From: Paenibacillus sp. FSL H8-0332
GTDB taxonomy: Bacteria > Bacillota > Bacilli > Paenibacillales > Paenibacillaceae
Assembly (NCBI RefSeq): GCF_037963835.1
Contig: NZ_CP150145.1
Location: 3,534,001 to 3,598,000 of the forward strand
Length of the DNA stretch: 64,000 bases
Reading direction: 5' to 3'
Shown here: piece by piece, positions 54,746-64,000 of the stretch
Numbering within the stretch: position 1 is the stretch's first letter
How the letters are laid out: each line of letters begins with the position of its first letter
The notes under the pieces: model-generated
Database searches by the model: none
What the model saw: only the letters and a program-made list of their open reading frames with translations
What the model was told of the DNA's origin: nothing
Made by a program: the position numbers and the translations under genes

Positions 54746-57700
54746 TTAGTCCTCAAAAAGATTTTCAGATGCCTGAAGTTGTGACTCATATTCGTAGGAA
54801 GAGGCCAACTGACGAAGTACGTCTGCTAAGCGATGGTACCCGTGAAGTTCTACTTCTTCTGCTTGCTTCCTATATTTTTCAGCTAATTCTTTTTCCTCTT
54901 TACCTGCTGTCCAGGAGTGAACTCCTCTCGAGTTATACAATTCAGTTCTATAACCTTCCCGCATATCCTTAGCATCTTTTTCATTTAATACCTTGGCTGC
55001 AGAATGATGTATCCAAAGTCCATCTGGATCAGCAGGTGTATAAATGAGCACATGTCCAACCATAGTAAGTGCGACTTCCAAATGGCCTGATTCATGAGAA
55101 AGTTTTTTCACTTCTTCAAGCCAATTAATCAGAAAATCTCCATCGAATGTCCCTTCCCGACTACCTGGTGGTTTACTCCATTCTCTAAGTAAGTTATAAG
55201 CATTTGATGCTATATTTTTCTTATCCTCCGATGAATCATCTTCAATTTGTTGCTCTTCATTTTTGGAGCGAAACACTGTGCGTATGACCTGACAAAAAAA
55301 AGTTGGTTGTTCAGCTAGTTGTTGCTCTAAAATTTTTGGTTTTGCATCAGGATAATGTCGAAGCAAAGTCAAATAATTCCATTCTATTTGTGCAAGCTCA
55401 TCTTGGTTTGTTTTCTCTTCATTCTGTAGAGCCTTAATAATCTCTACAATGTCATGAGCATCAATTGATTGAATACCCTTAGGGGAAGCAAGCACTGCTC
55501 GTAGCACACGCACAGCTTGTTGGCTATCAATAGTGCCTTTATCATGTAATAGTTTGTCCAGGCATTTGACAGCGGCATGCGGTCGATTATATTGAAGTAA
55601 ACAATCAATTGCCCAATCCAATTGTTCTTCTGTTTCATATGGATTTGCATTTGTTAGGGACCAATATAGTATTTGGTCCTCTCCAAGAAGATTTTCTAAC
55701 CTCCCCCACGTCTCTGAACTGAAAGGTAGATATACAAGCAGTTGCGCAATTTGGGGTTTACTCCAATTTGAAAAATCGAGATTATCAATCCATTGCCACC
55801 CATGTTTACGGAATGCCCCCAATATAAAGCCACCAACAAACCTCGACAATGAATCCATATTCGAAATAATTAATTCTGGAAGAATAGCTTTTTCAATAAC
55901 GTCCTCCTCACCCAGTACGCCTGAAGCAAGTCCTACATACATTGGATGCTCAACAACCTTAGCAAAGTTTAGAAGCTCTTCAACACCCCCTGAAACCAAG
56001 ATTTCCTTTACAGCGTTCTGTCTAAGCTCATCTAGCTTTCTCTGTTGTTCTTGATAATTCCCAAGTTCCTCAAATAAATGTGAATCATAGTCATTAAAGA
56101 TTCGTTGGTTTCGATAAAATGGGTCTACGGGAGAAAGACTGTCGGCAACAGTTTGGACATTATCAACCATTTTCGAAGTTATTGACCACTTTGCATCTGA
56201 AAACTTTCTGTGTCTTAAAATAAGAACCGTAAGTTCATTCCATATTTTAAAGCGAGCTTCTTGAGGTAAACAAAGAACTTCTGGAGAACTCAAGTAACTT
56301 AACAGTTCATCACCCACTGGCTGGGGCAAGTCTGAGAAACGTGAAATTAATTCATTTAGTTTTGATAAATCATGCTTAGAAGCTTCTATTAGTAATCGTG
56401 CATATCCGGATATCTGCTCCCAATATTCTTGATTCGTAACACCTTTAGTCCAATCATCTGAAATTAGTTCTCTCCACGATGGCTTATGAGAACCTGATGA
56501 GACTTGATGTGAACTAGGAAGAAACTCTAATAGTAATTTCCACGCAACATCAGGAAACTCTAGGAAAAGGGTTGAGACAGCTACTTTTCTCTTTGAAACT
56601 GAGGCACTAGTCTGAGGCAACCACGGCAATAAGATAATCGAGAGAGAATTAGCAGGACGATTAGCCCAGTTTCCACCTGGATCTTTTTGAGCAAGTTCTC
56701 CAAGTATCATAACTACACGGGTTAAATATTCAGCATCCCAAGCTAAGGTTTCCAATGCCCAAAGTAATCCTGTCATGTAATTGTGCCCCATCAATCCTGT
56801 TCCCTCTTGCGAAAAAACGCTCTCAAATGGAGAGTGTTCATTTGCTAATGCTTCTTCAACTGAACCAAGAAATTCATTTGGAGCTGCCTCAGCAAATAAT
56901 GGTAAAAGATCATTCAGGCTGGCCCAAAGGATCCAGTCTGCACCAAAAAAGAGTTCCCTAATTGTTGTGGAAGCCGTCATCACAGCTTTTGCTGAGGAAC
57001 ATGATATCAACGCTTGAGCTTGGCTTCCTAGCAATGCCAATGTTTCTGCTATCCCTTTCCTAATTAGCTTTGAATGATTTAAATTCTTACCGTATATACT
57101 AGCCGCATACCTCTGATCACCAGGTAAATCGAATTGAGGGTCGCGTTCTTTTAAAACTGTCAATGCAATTTCTTTAAATCGGTCGAGAAGTTCATCATAT
57201 ATTCGTGGTCCAAGAGCATACCATCCCTCGTATCGCAAAACAAACTTCCAGTTACCCTCTCTATTGATTAGGGGACTGTTCGAACGAAGCGAAATATCAC
57301 GAATCTTTCCGATCCAATCCCCGTAAAGGTTTCCCGAAAGTTTCTCCACGATTGATTTATCTGCATCAGACCGTTCATTCCATGCACCAAGTAGTTCTGC
57401 AATAACAAGTTCAGCTGCATCCGTTCTTTGAGCCCATTCCGCCATCAATGAAAGATGTTGGATACATCTAAGTAAGGAGCTTAAATTACCGTCACTTTTC
57501 TGCGCTAGAGTACGTGCTCGTTCCTCGTTGTATCCGGCCTTAACCAAAGCTTCTTTCAATTGATAACTTTTAGGGTTTGGAATAGTAACTCTGTTCGGAT
57601 GCGGTATCCCGCCTGGTCTTCCGCTAAAGATGACCAAGTGCCTGCCTCTACGTGCTCTTTCCAGAAGTTTTGTACTTGTTTCTGTCTCATCAAGGTCAAA

Positions 57701-58546
57701 ATTTGCAACTAGAAAATGAGGTGTTTTCAGAGAAACCATTGCATTCCAAGCTTCCACATTCGAAATGATAAGACAGCGCCCGGCAATATCCACTTTCGAT
57801 TCTTCATCTAAGGATGCAACATGAGCAGCAACAAAATCTGCTACCTGTTCAGGAAAGAGGGTGTCTACTTTAAGTTGAAACAATGTTCCAGAAAATAGTT
57901 CATTCAATTTATCACTAGCCCCATTGCGGTTAGTAAGAAAGACTTCCGGTGTAAGAGGCGGAGGGTCTCCTATAGTTTTTAAATCTCCCCAATGTTGCTC
58001 TGCAGTTTGTATGTACTGGATAGGTAAATTCATAATCTCTGCAAGCCATGTTTCTACAGCGGGAAAATGGTGCAACCAATCTATAAGTACGGATCCATCT
58101 ATTACACGAACATAGGCCCACTCGTTGTTCTGTCGTCTACTATGTAACCATTCAGCTTGCGCGTTCTCTTTCCATGTATGCTGCCAATCCCTTCTACCAG
58201 AAAGCGGTGTAACGAAGACAAATGTTGATTCTTTCCTTACCTCTTCTGGAGTTGCGTCAGTCAATCCATGATAATCCGATGTTGCTTTGTCTCTAGCGTT
58301 ATATCCAGTACCAATTTCCCAGAACGATCTCCCTTCAGGTACAAAAGGATCAAAACTATATTCAGTATTTAATAATCCGTCAGGACCTGGCTGTCCAATA
58401 CTATCTCCTAGTGGAAACCTGCGCTCTTTCGGATTCGGAGAAGACACAGCAACCAATCGCCAAACAAGTTCAACTATTTTCCCTTGAGCTTCTCGTGTAT
58501 TTCCACGTACCCACTCATCGAGTTGATTCTCATTTATTAGACTCAT
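54746..58546 (-). CDS. Large Mrr-like nuclease / helical-repeat protein, probable defence effector
   Basis: A protein of about 1266 residues. The N-terminal ~100 residues resemble a PD-(D/E)xK or Mrr-type domain (GPDG 54-57, FWEIGTGYNARDK 75-87). The next part (about 200-400) looks like a degenerate STAND-type NTPase: RRGRHLVIFSGRPGGIPHPN is present but I see no proper Walker A. The rest is long and helical, like a repeat sensor region. ATG 58546 is favoured over GTG 58558. The architecture recalls Avs-type antiphage proteins. The nearby HEPN-like and SEFIR genes support a defence role, which is inferred. Confidence 0.55.
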   Translation of the reverse strand: MSLINENQLDEWVRGNTREAQGKIVELVWRLVAVSSPNPKERRFPLGDSIGQPGPDGLLNTEYSFDPFVPEGRSFWEIGTGYNARDKATSDYHGLTDATPEEVRKESTFVFVTPLSGRRDWQHTWKENAQAEWLHSRRQNNEWAYVRVIDGSVLIDWLHHFPAVETWLAEIMNLPIQYIQTAEQHWGDLKTIGDPPPLTPEVFLTNRNGASDKLNELFSGTLFQLKVDTLFPEQVADFVAAHVASLDEESKVDIAGRCLIISNVEAWNAMVSLKTPHFLVANFDLDETETSTKLLERARRGRHLVIFSGRPGGIPHPNRVTIPNPKSYQLKEALVKAGYNEERARTLAQKSDGNLSSLLRCIQHLSLMAEWAQRTDAAELVIAELLGAWNERSDADKSIVEKLSGNLYGDWIGKIRDISLRSNSPLINREGNWKFVLRYEGWYALGPRIYDELLDRFKEIALTVLKERDPQFDLPGDQRYAASIYGKNLNHSKLIRKGIAETLALLGSQAQALISCSSAKAVMTASTTIRELFFGADWILWASLNDLLPLFAEAAPNEFLGSVEEALANEHSPFESVFSQEGTGLMGHNYMTGLLWALETLAWDAEYLTRVVMILGELAQKDPGGNWANRPANSLSIILLPWLPQTSASVSKRKVAVSTLFLEFPDVAWKLLLEFLPSSHQVSSGSHKPSWRELISDDWTKGVTNQEYWEQISGYARLLIEASKHDLSKLNELISRFSDLPQPVGDELLSYLSSPEVLCLPQEARFKIWNELTVLILRHRKFSDAKWSITSKMVDNVQTVADSLSPVDPFYRNQRIFNDYDSHLFEELGNYQEQQRKLDELRQNAVKEILVSGGVEELLNFAKVVEHPMYVGLASGVLGEEDVIEKAILPELIISNMDSLSRFVGGFILGAFRKHGWQWIDNLDFSNWSKPQIAQLLVYLPFSSETWGRLENLLGEDQILYWSLTNANPYETEEQLDWAIDCLLQYNRPHAAVKCLDKLLHDKGTIDSQQAVRVLRAVLASPKGIQSIDAHDIVEIIKALQNEEKTNQDELAQIEWNYLTLLRHYPDAKPKILEQQLAEQPTFFCQVIRTVFRSKNEEQQIEDDSSEDKKNIASNAYNLLREWSKPPGSREGTFDGDFLINWLEEVKKLSHESGHLEVALTMVGHVLIYTPADPDGLWIHHSAAKVLNEKDAKDMREGYRTELYNSRGVHSWTAGKEEKELAEKYRKQAEEVELHGYHRLADVLRQLASSYEYESQLQASENLFED

Positions 58547-59034
58547 ACTTGAACGCACCCCTTCTATTTTATAGAAATTGCTTAATCACAAGTTCGACAA
58601 AGATATCTGGTATACCTTCATAAAATGTTAACAGAGGACTACGGACTAAGTATTTTCATATAATGGTGATAGTCTCTAACAAATATAAAGAAGCCACACC
58701 AAATTGGAACAGCCCCTTTTTCTTTTCAACAGTATGTTTCCTGTTAAATGCATTTAACAGTTATTCCATATAGGAAATTATTAAGTGCCACTTTTTAATC
58801 GGTATCATCAAATTTTACGAGTAATAAACCGATTACCCCATAAGAAACATGCCGTAATTATGATTGGAAAAATTCTACTTGTGATAAATCGAAATCATGT
58901 GATAAGTAAAAGTTAGGAGGATCTTCATTCTTGATGCAATCCTCTAGCCGTAAAATATGAAGAAGTATCATTTTAAAATAGGTCAATGTCGATTAGAAAT
59001 ACTAAAAACCTGCTTTATTTAAAACACAGAGTAT
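58547..59034. other. AT-rich intergenic region
   Basis: No open frame, hairpin terminator or RNA gene was recognised. It separates two leftward genes and probably holds the promoter of the Mrr-like gene. Confidence 0.4.
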
Positions 59035-60417
59035 TCATATTCGAAGCTCCCTATAGTCTTCTCTACCGTCAGTAGCTTCGTCAATAATATACTCAGTAAC
59101 CCGGATTCTTTCAAAACAAGTACTTAACAAGTAATAATGGATACCGAAATGATAACGATAAGGAACAGGGTTATAATGTTCAAGATTGTTATCTGTCGGG
59201 TATCTAAAACGTGAAGAAGTTTCATCCACTCCATTTACCAATTTTACATAAAAATCAATTTGATTTGAGTGTGGAATCGGAAAAAAATTCATTGGTCCTT
59301 CAGCATGCTTATCTTTAGAACCATTCCATAGTCCAAGCAGATTGTGTTTCTTTGTGCTTATTAACTCAATAGCCTCATCGTATTCTGCACATCTTGCACA
59401 AAGCTTTTTTAAAGATAATTCGATCGCATTGCGTAATAAATAGCAAACAGGATGATAACAGCTTATGTTACTTCTATGGTTCTCCGTAAAATCGCTTATT
59501 CGTTTTTTATATAGGTACTCGGCGCAATCGCTATACACATCCGCATAGCGATTGAAATCTGTTGGTCTGTAATCTTCACCTATAACACATCTCAAATAAT
59601 AATGTCCACCCTCTTCTAAAAATTCGGAACTACAATCAGGGTTATCAATGAAATCGCCTAACTTGTCAACTGCATAAGGGATTTCATTACATTCTTGAGG
59701 CAACTCTATTATTAAACGTTGGAGCAAAGCAAAAGCATAACTAAACTTTGTTGAAAGCTTAATTAAATCTATATCTTTTCGTTCTTCGAACACCTTCTTA
59801 ACTTTTAAATGTCGATCAAACACATCGTTAGTCATATGAAACTTGTAAGGGTATCGAAAAGAATCCGACACTTTATCAAACAAGCTTATATTGTCAAAAA
59901 AGTCTGCTAACCATGTATATCCTGCCTTATCTTGATCCGGATTAATAGGTAAGGCCGTCACCTCTTGATATAATGTGCTCAAATCATGTCGGGTTCTTCC
60001 AATGAATAACTTTCTCTCAGATTGATCCTGTACCTCTTGAAAATAAATCGCTTTGAGCAGAAGTTCTATACTTTGTCTGTACAGGTACACCGTGGGGAAA
60101 AAAAGTGTGTCTAGGCGAGCTATGCTTGACTCGCTGGCCATATAATAAACAACTTCAGCAGCGGAAATCTGAAAGTTAATAGCCATCACCAAGAAGTCTT
60201 TCGATAAATCATTGAAATGTTGAATTTCACCTAATGCTTGCTCCAATCGTTCACGTGAAGGATATTCTTCTTTTAAATAATCGTATAGCCCTTGTTCATA
60301 CGCTTCTAACTCATCACGTTTTACTTTTTCACCATAGTAAATACTTATAATTCTATTCAGTTTATTCTTGCTTAAATTACTGCAAATAAGTTCTTTGTTA
60401 ACGGATATAAATGTCAA
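59035..60417 (-). CDS. Protein with two HEPN-like repeats
   Basis: A 460-residue protein starting with TTG behind AAAGGAGG. It is an internal duplication. Repeat 1 has YRQSIELLLKAI (113-124), RTRHDL (141-146) and SFRYP (186-190); repeat 2 has LRNAIELSLKKL (328-339), TKKHNL (355-360) and RFRYP (403-407). The Arg-containing helix followed by a His-Asp/Asn motif suits HEPN domains, many of which are RNases in toxins and defence systems. The His/Asp pair is complete in repeat 1 only, so one half may be regulatory. No partner antitoxin is next to it. Confidence 0.6.
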   Translation of the reverse strand: MTFISVNKELICSNLSKNKLNRIISIYYGEKVKRDELEAYEQGLYDYLKEEYPSRERLEQALGEIQHFNDLSKDFLVMAINFQISAAEVVYYMASESSIARLDTLFFPTVYLYRQSIELLLKAIYFQEVQDQSERKLFIGRTRHDLSTLYQEVTALPINPDQDKAGYTWLADFFDNISLFDKVSDSFRYPYKFHMTNDVFDRHLKVKKVFEERKDIDLIKLSTKFSYAFALLQRLIIELPQECNEIPYAVDKLGDFIDNPDCSSEFLEEGGHYYLRCVIGEDYRPTDFNRYADVYSDCAEYLYKKRISDFTENHRSNISCYHPVCYLLRNAIELSLKKLCARCAEYDEAIELISTKKHNLLGLWNGSKDKHAEGPMNFFPIPHSNQIDFYVKLVNGVDETSSRFRYPTDNNLEHYNPVPYRYHFGIHYYLLSTCFERIRVTEYIIDEATDGREDYRELRI

Positions 60418-61171
60418 ATCAAAACCTCCTTTATTTATGCTTTCTTAGGCTTATTCCCAGTTACCATTACGTCATTATATAGTGTTTTTTAGTCTACGAT
60501 ATCTCATATATCGATATCGTATAGATCTCAGTTGCTCAAACTTCTCACAATATTCGATGTTAAAGCTTGACGAGGCACTTTAGAGATTTTTACATAAATT
60601 TCTTTTGGTGCCGATAAGGAAGTTCCTACTCACTTGCTCGTTAGTGAGATAAGATCACCCTGACCACTACGATAATTGCTGTGAACTATCACTTTCGTCT
60701 TATTTAGATGGCCAAGAGAGTCATATATGAAGCTCCCTACTGTAAAACTCTCCCAGCTGCTTCATAATTATTGGATATCAGGATATACACCTTATACGTC
60801 TACTACTTATATGATTCCTTCACGTACGGTACTACCATTATCGGACAGTGTGACTCTCACATTTCAGCATTTATATTACATATGAGTGTCTCACGACGAT
60901 CGTTTTTCTTTTTACGAGGCATTTTAATACCATAAACTTAGAATAGCAATGCTTATACTTTCTAAACAGTGACCCGACAATCTTAAGTAGCGAAAAAGGA
61001 ATACAGAAAAAATTGGAGCAACACATCGAGGGCTGGTCTTTCTCTTTTTGGGACCTGTTTTATCAATGCTTTGTACTCAGCAGGGGGAAATCATTTAGTT
61101 GTATTCTGTAAAAAGTTCAAGACTATTGCTTATTTTGCAGAAATATTTGTTCCTAATAAGGAAACTTGACG
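60418..61171. other. 754-bp region without a recognised gene
   Basis: All frames are short. No tRNA-like or strong terminator structure was noticed. It contains the promoter region of the HEPN-like gene. Confidence 0.4.
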
Positions 61172-61861
61172 TTAATCCAGCAATCCATATTTAATTAATT
61201 TTATTCCCAAGTGAGTTAAGTGAAATTGAGAATACTCGTATACCTCACCTTCAAGTCCAAAGTAGTTCATAGAAACTTGGCCCGGATTTAAGCCGAAGCC
61301 TGTATTTTCGATCACCATACCAGTTGCAACTAAGTGCTCATACTCAGTTCCCAAAAACCAGATTTGCTGATTATCTTCAATTGTTGAACCAGTCTGTCTT
61401 AAGAACTCATTTGTTAGAATATTCAGATCTTCAATAACAACCTTATCCAGGATGGAACACAATCTAGCAAATGTGGCAGAGTCAATTTTTTCGTACAAAA
61501 AAGCCGAAAAGACTTTGGCCAGAATTTTCGCCTTTTCCTTTGCTTCTTGTCTATCCAAGTAGACTAAGATTTGCTGGCTCAGTTTTTTTGGGTTCTTGGT
61601 ATGTTTTTCGATAAAGCGGCGTCTGTCTTCTAAAGGAATGTTATAAAGCTCCTCAAAAAATAAACCTAGCTTTATAAACAAATGTCTATTGCGAATACTG
61701 TCGATTAACTCTAATGTATCAGCAATTGTTCTCAGAACTGGAATGCTCTTTATTAACCCGTTATCGTATGCCTGATCTAACCCCACTTCTCCAACTGATA
61801 TAACTATCTTTTTCATAGGCTCATTTTTCATTAATTCGAATATATCAAAACTTCTTTTCAC
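61172..61861 (-). CDS. Hypothetical protein in the defence island
   Basis: A 229-residue protein starting with GTG behind AGAGGAGG. It is mainly helical, with IPVLRTIADTLELIDSIRNR, a charged middle (EDRRRFIEKHTKNPKKLSQQ), and a C-terminal part ending FHLTHLGIKLIKYGLLD that looks like a winged helix. I do not recognise the family. A resemblance to Abi-type phage-exclusion proteins is possible but weak. Confidence 0.6.
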   Translation of the reverse strand: MKRSFDIFELMKNEPMKKIVISVGEVGLDQAYDNGLIKSIPVLRTIADTLELIDSIRNRHLFIKLGLFFEELYNIPLEDRRRFIEKHTKNPKKLSQQILVYLDRQEAKEKAKILAKVFSAFLYEKIDSATFARLCSILDKVVIEDLNILTNEFLRQTGSTIEDNQQIWFLGTEYEHLVATGMVIENTGFGLNPGQVSMNYFGLEGEVYEYSQFHLTHLGIKLIKYGLLD

Positions 61862-62345
61862 AATAGTTTCCTCCTCTTATCTCACCTATTTGTTTACCAG
61901 AAACTCCAGAATTGCCGTCCTCCCGTATCAATACGAATTCATTGCAACTCAGTTCAAAGTATTGTAGATAATGCCACTTAAATGCTTGGTTGAGAAAGCA
62001 CTTTTATCTATATAATTTGAACTTAAGAAATGATGGTGTATTGACTAAACGGAACCCTTATGGAACAAGGGTTTCGTCAATATAGCAAGTTGGAATCTTA
62101 TGTTCACTCTATATAGTATCGAATTTGCCTTGCCTAAAAATGATAAATGTGGGTCTGCTTAAGATTTTAGAGTAAGAGTCCTTGTTACTCAGCTATCACG
62201 AATCCCCACTTAAAAGTGCATTTATTGCAAAACCAGTCACTGTCAGTCAATGCGTCATATATACCAACTTGCTAACTATTGAGATTGATTGTTACTGTAC
62301 TTAAAACTGGTTCCATTGCAATCAATGACAAAATTAATAATTAAA
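61862..62345. other. Intergenic region without a recognised gene
   Basis: Short frames only. AACCCTTATGGAACAAGGGTT near 62050 is a small hairpin without a clear T-run. Confidence 0.4.
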
Positions 62346-62418
62346 AAAGAGAGTCCGTTTAGATGCTCTCTTTGAAATAGTTAACTGATAATAAAAAGCC
62401 GGCTTCATAGACCGGCTT
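62346..62418 (-). terminator. Two terminators after the SEFIR gene
   Basis: Read on the minus strand, AAGCCGG...CCGGCTT followed by TTTTTATT (62396-62418) and then AAAGAGAG...CTCTCTTT followed by a T-run (62346-62373) form two consecutive intrinsic terminators. Confidence 0.75.
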
Positions 62419-62524
62419 ATGCAAAGTTAAAGCAATCAAAATCTTACAATTCCCGCACCTGGTAACCAAAATTGGTTTCATAATATACCACATGTTGATG
62501 AAGTATAATTAGTACCAATCTAAT

Positions 62525-63964
62525 TTAATATTTATTTATTTCGTTAGGAACAAGAACAGCCGCTAATCTATGTATACCTGATCTAGAATGATTTCTATAA
62601 TTTTTATTGGTATATTCTATTAAAGCGTTCATTTTTTCACTCATCTGAGTAGCATTTTCCACACCAAAAAGTTCTTGTACATCATTAAAGTGACTCTTCT
62701 TCCGTAATTTCCTGAAAAAAGGCACTGTATTCTCTCTAATATATGGGCCCATATAAAGATCCCACTGAAAATACTCATCACTGAGATTGTAGAAATACAA
62801 TAATACATAAATTAATAAATCTGCTTGTATTATTTGTGCATTAGAATACTTTGGTATAGTAGTTCGCTTTGTTAATAATTCCCCTATTGGAGAAATCCAT
62901 TCATTTTGTCTCCGCATATAATTAGAAAGAGTATCAGGATGAAATTGAAAAATGCACACGGGTCCATGAATTTCTCTCGAAGATCTGTCTATAACAAAAT
63001 AATGATTCTTAAGGAGAGTTTCTAATTCCTTATATCGCTCATATTCTATTAAAACTGCTACAGTATATAGTATTATTTCCATAACAAAGAGCTTCATATG
63101 ATCAAACTGTGATTCAAAAAAAGAACTTTGTGTCTCATCTCTTGTATAAATTAAAGGATATATATCTTCTAATAAATTTATTATGTATTTTACTTTAATC
63201 TCATCAGCATAATTAAAATAGGTCTCTATACCCTCAACATATATATCTCTCAACTCAATCATTGATTCGAAACACTCAAATGCTATTCTATCTAATTCTG
63301 TATTTGATTCAAATCTTGTAGAATATGATTTATAATCGTTAAGAAATGCTGAGAGAAATTGATTGAATGCATTGTCTAATTTATTTGGTCTTGAATCAGC
63401 AATCTTTTTTAGTATATTTAAATGGGTACTACTGTTACTTAGGTTTTTTTTTTCATCATGCATAAGCCATTTAGGAGCCGTCCCCCTTTCTGGTCTAGGA
63501 TTTTCTGGCTTATGATATAAATTTCTTATAAGTTTTCTATATCCTTCTTCAAAATTTTGTGGAGAGGACATATCTATGTATTTTTTTCCTTTCAAATAAG
63601 TAGGTAAATATGCATTTCCATTATCATCAACTTCTGCGATAAGAGCGATGAATTTACTCTGGTCTGAATCTTTGTATACTTCTATAGAAGCAATTGTTGT
63701 TTCTGTACCAACCCCACCATATCTGCCGTCTGCTTTCTCAGCATAAATTTTATCACTAATTACCAACACCCTTTTTATGTCAGAATCATTTACCATCTTC
63801 TCCATAAATTTATTGAGATCTTGCCCTTCCGTTGTATCCCAATCATCCAAAATAACTTCTATCCCATCTCTTTCTAAGTTTGTTGCTAGTTCAATCACCC
63901 AAGCTTTGTGTTCTGGTGAACTCCAGGAGTATGAAATAAATACTTTGTCTGGTACTGTCGACAT
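62525..63964 (-). CDS. SEFIR-domain protein, probable antiphage effector
   Basis: A 479-residue protein. Residues about 6-150 are a SEFIR domain (TIR-related): KVFISYSWSSPEHKAWVIEL, GIEVILDDWDTTEGQDLNKF, VLVISDKIYAEKADGRYGGV, with Glu88 in GTETTIAS at the position of the TIR catalytic Glu. The remaining 330 residues are helical and AT-rich in codon use, with no recognised family, and probably sense the trigger. AAGGAGG precedes the ATG. Bacterial TIR and SEFIR proteins are reported as NAD+-degrading antiphage effectors. That activity is inferred here. Confidence 0.75.
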   Translation of the reverse strand: MSTVPDKVFISYSWSSPEHKAWVIELATNLERDGIEVILDDWDTTEGQDLNKFMEKMVNDSDIKRVLVISDKIYAEKADGRYGGVGTETTIASIEVYKDSDQSKFIALIAEVDDNGNAYLPTYLKGKKYIDMSSPQNFEEGYRKLIRNLYHKPENPRPERGTAPKWLMHDEKKNLSNSSTHLNILKKIADSRPNKLDNAFNQFLSAFLNDYKSYSTRFESNTELDRIAFECFESMIELRDIYVEGIETYFNYADEIKVKYIINLLEDIYPLIYTRDETQSSFFESQFDHMKLFVMEIILYTVAVLIEYERYKELETLLKNHYFVIDRSSREIHGPVCIFQFHPDTLSNYMRRQNEWISPIGELLTKRTTIPKYSNAQIIQADLLIYVLLYFYNLSDEYFQWDLYMGPYIRENTVPFFRKLRKKSHFNDVQELFGVENATQMSEKMNALIEYTNKNYRNHSRSGIHRLAAVLVPNEINKY

Positions 63965-64000
63965 GGCTTTGCCTCCTTATAGAAACAATATTATTTACAT

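Noticed and set aside
60418..61171. Possible small RNA or retron-type RNA in the long defence-island gap
   Set aside because: No reverse transcriptase is nearby and no convincing long stem or promoter-terminator pair was seen.

Overview
The window looks like a Paenibacillus chromosome or a close relative in the Bacillales. Pointers are the strong AGGAGG-type ribosome sites, the frequent TTG/GTG starts, thioredoxin-type ArsC, an SLH-anchored surface enzyme, a XerS-like recombinase and petrobactin-type genes. No rRNA, tRNA or CRISPR array was seen. All family calls come from reading motifs; no database search was run.

Layout. 0-4.4 kb: a PchR/YbtA-like AraC regulator, cut by the window edge, followed by two half-size ABC transporters. 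4.4-5.4 kb: an AAA+ ATPase behind a promoter carrying a near-perfect Zur box. 5.5-6.8 kb: arsM and a Cys-rich MarR regulator. 7-10.8 kb: a sulfatase divergent from an AraC regulator and its radical-SAM maturase. 10.8-13.8 kb: an ars operon (two arsR, arsB, arsC, a phosphatase). 13.8-18.4 kb: a decayed ars-like stretch holding broken methyltransferase, flavin monooxygenase, ArsR and thioredoxin-reductase genes, intact MarR, thioredoxin and MATE genes, and an IS3-type end.

18.5-32.8 kb is the centrepiece: a tightly overlapping 14-gene biosynthetic operon. It combines the AsbC-AsbD-AsbE-AsbF part of petrobactin synthesis (3,4-dihydroxybenzoate formation, activation, carrier loading, transfer) with butirosin-type logic (ATP-grasp ligase, BtrK-like decarboxylase, BtrH-like acyltransferases). 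It also has two further carrier proteins, two further adenylating enzymes, a glycosyltransferase and an ABC exporter, but no IucA/IucC synthetase and no NRPS. It is flanked by IS3 and IS110 relics. The likely product is an undescribed 3,4-catechol amide or conjugate built on free-standing carrier proteins.

33-50 kb: a sigma factor fused to a YcdB/PepSY-like domain, a decayed recombinase, an ArsR/MFS pair with palindromic operators, secreted proteins, an 1860-residue SLH-anchored protein with a duplicated CBM9-esterase unit, an alpha/beta hydrolase divergent from a LysR regulator, and IS630, DHHW and GNAT debris. 50.4-54.6 kb: a XerS-like recombinase enclosed by a 43-bp perfect inverted repeat, with related ~20-bp iterons inside and in a tandem array 2.5 kb away. 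54.7-64 kb: an AT-rich probable defence island read leftward, with a large Mrr-like protein, a protein with two HEPN-like repeats, an unknown protein and a SEFIR-domain protein.
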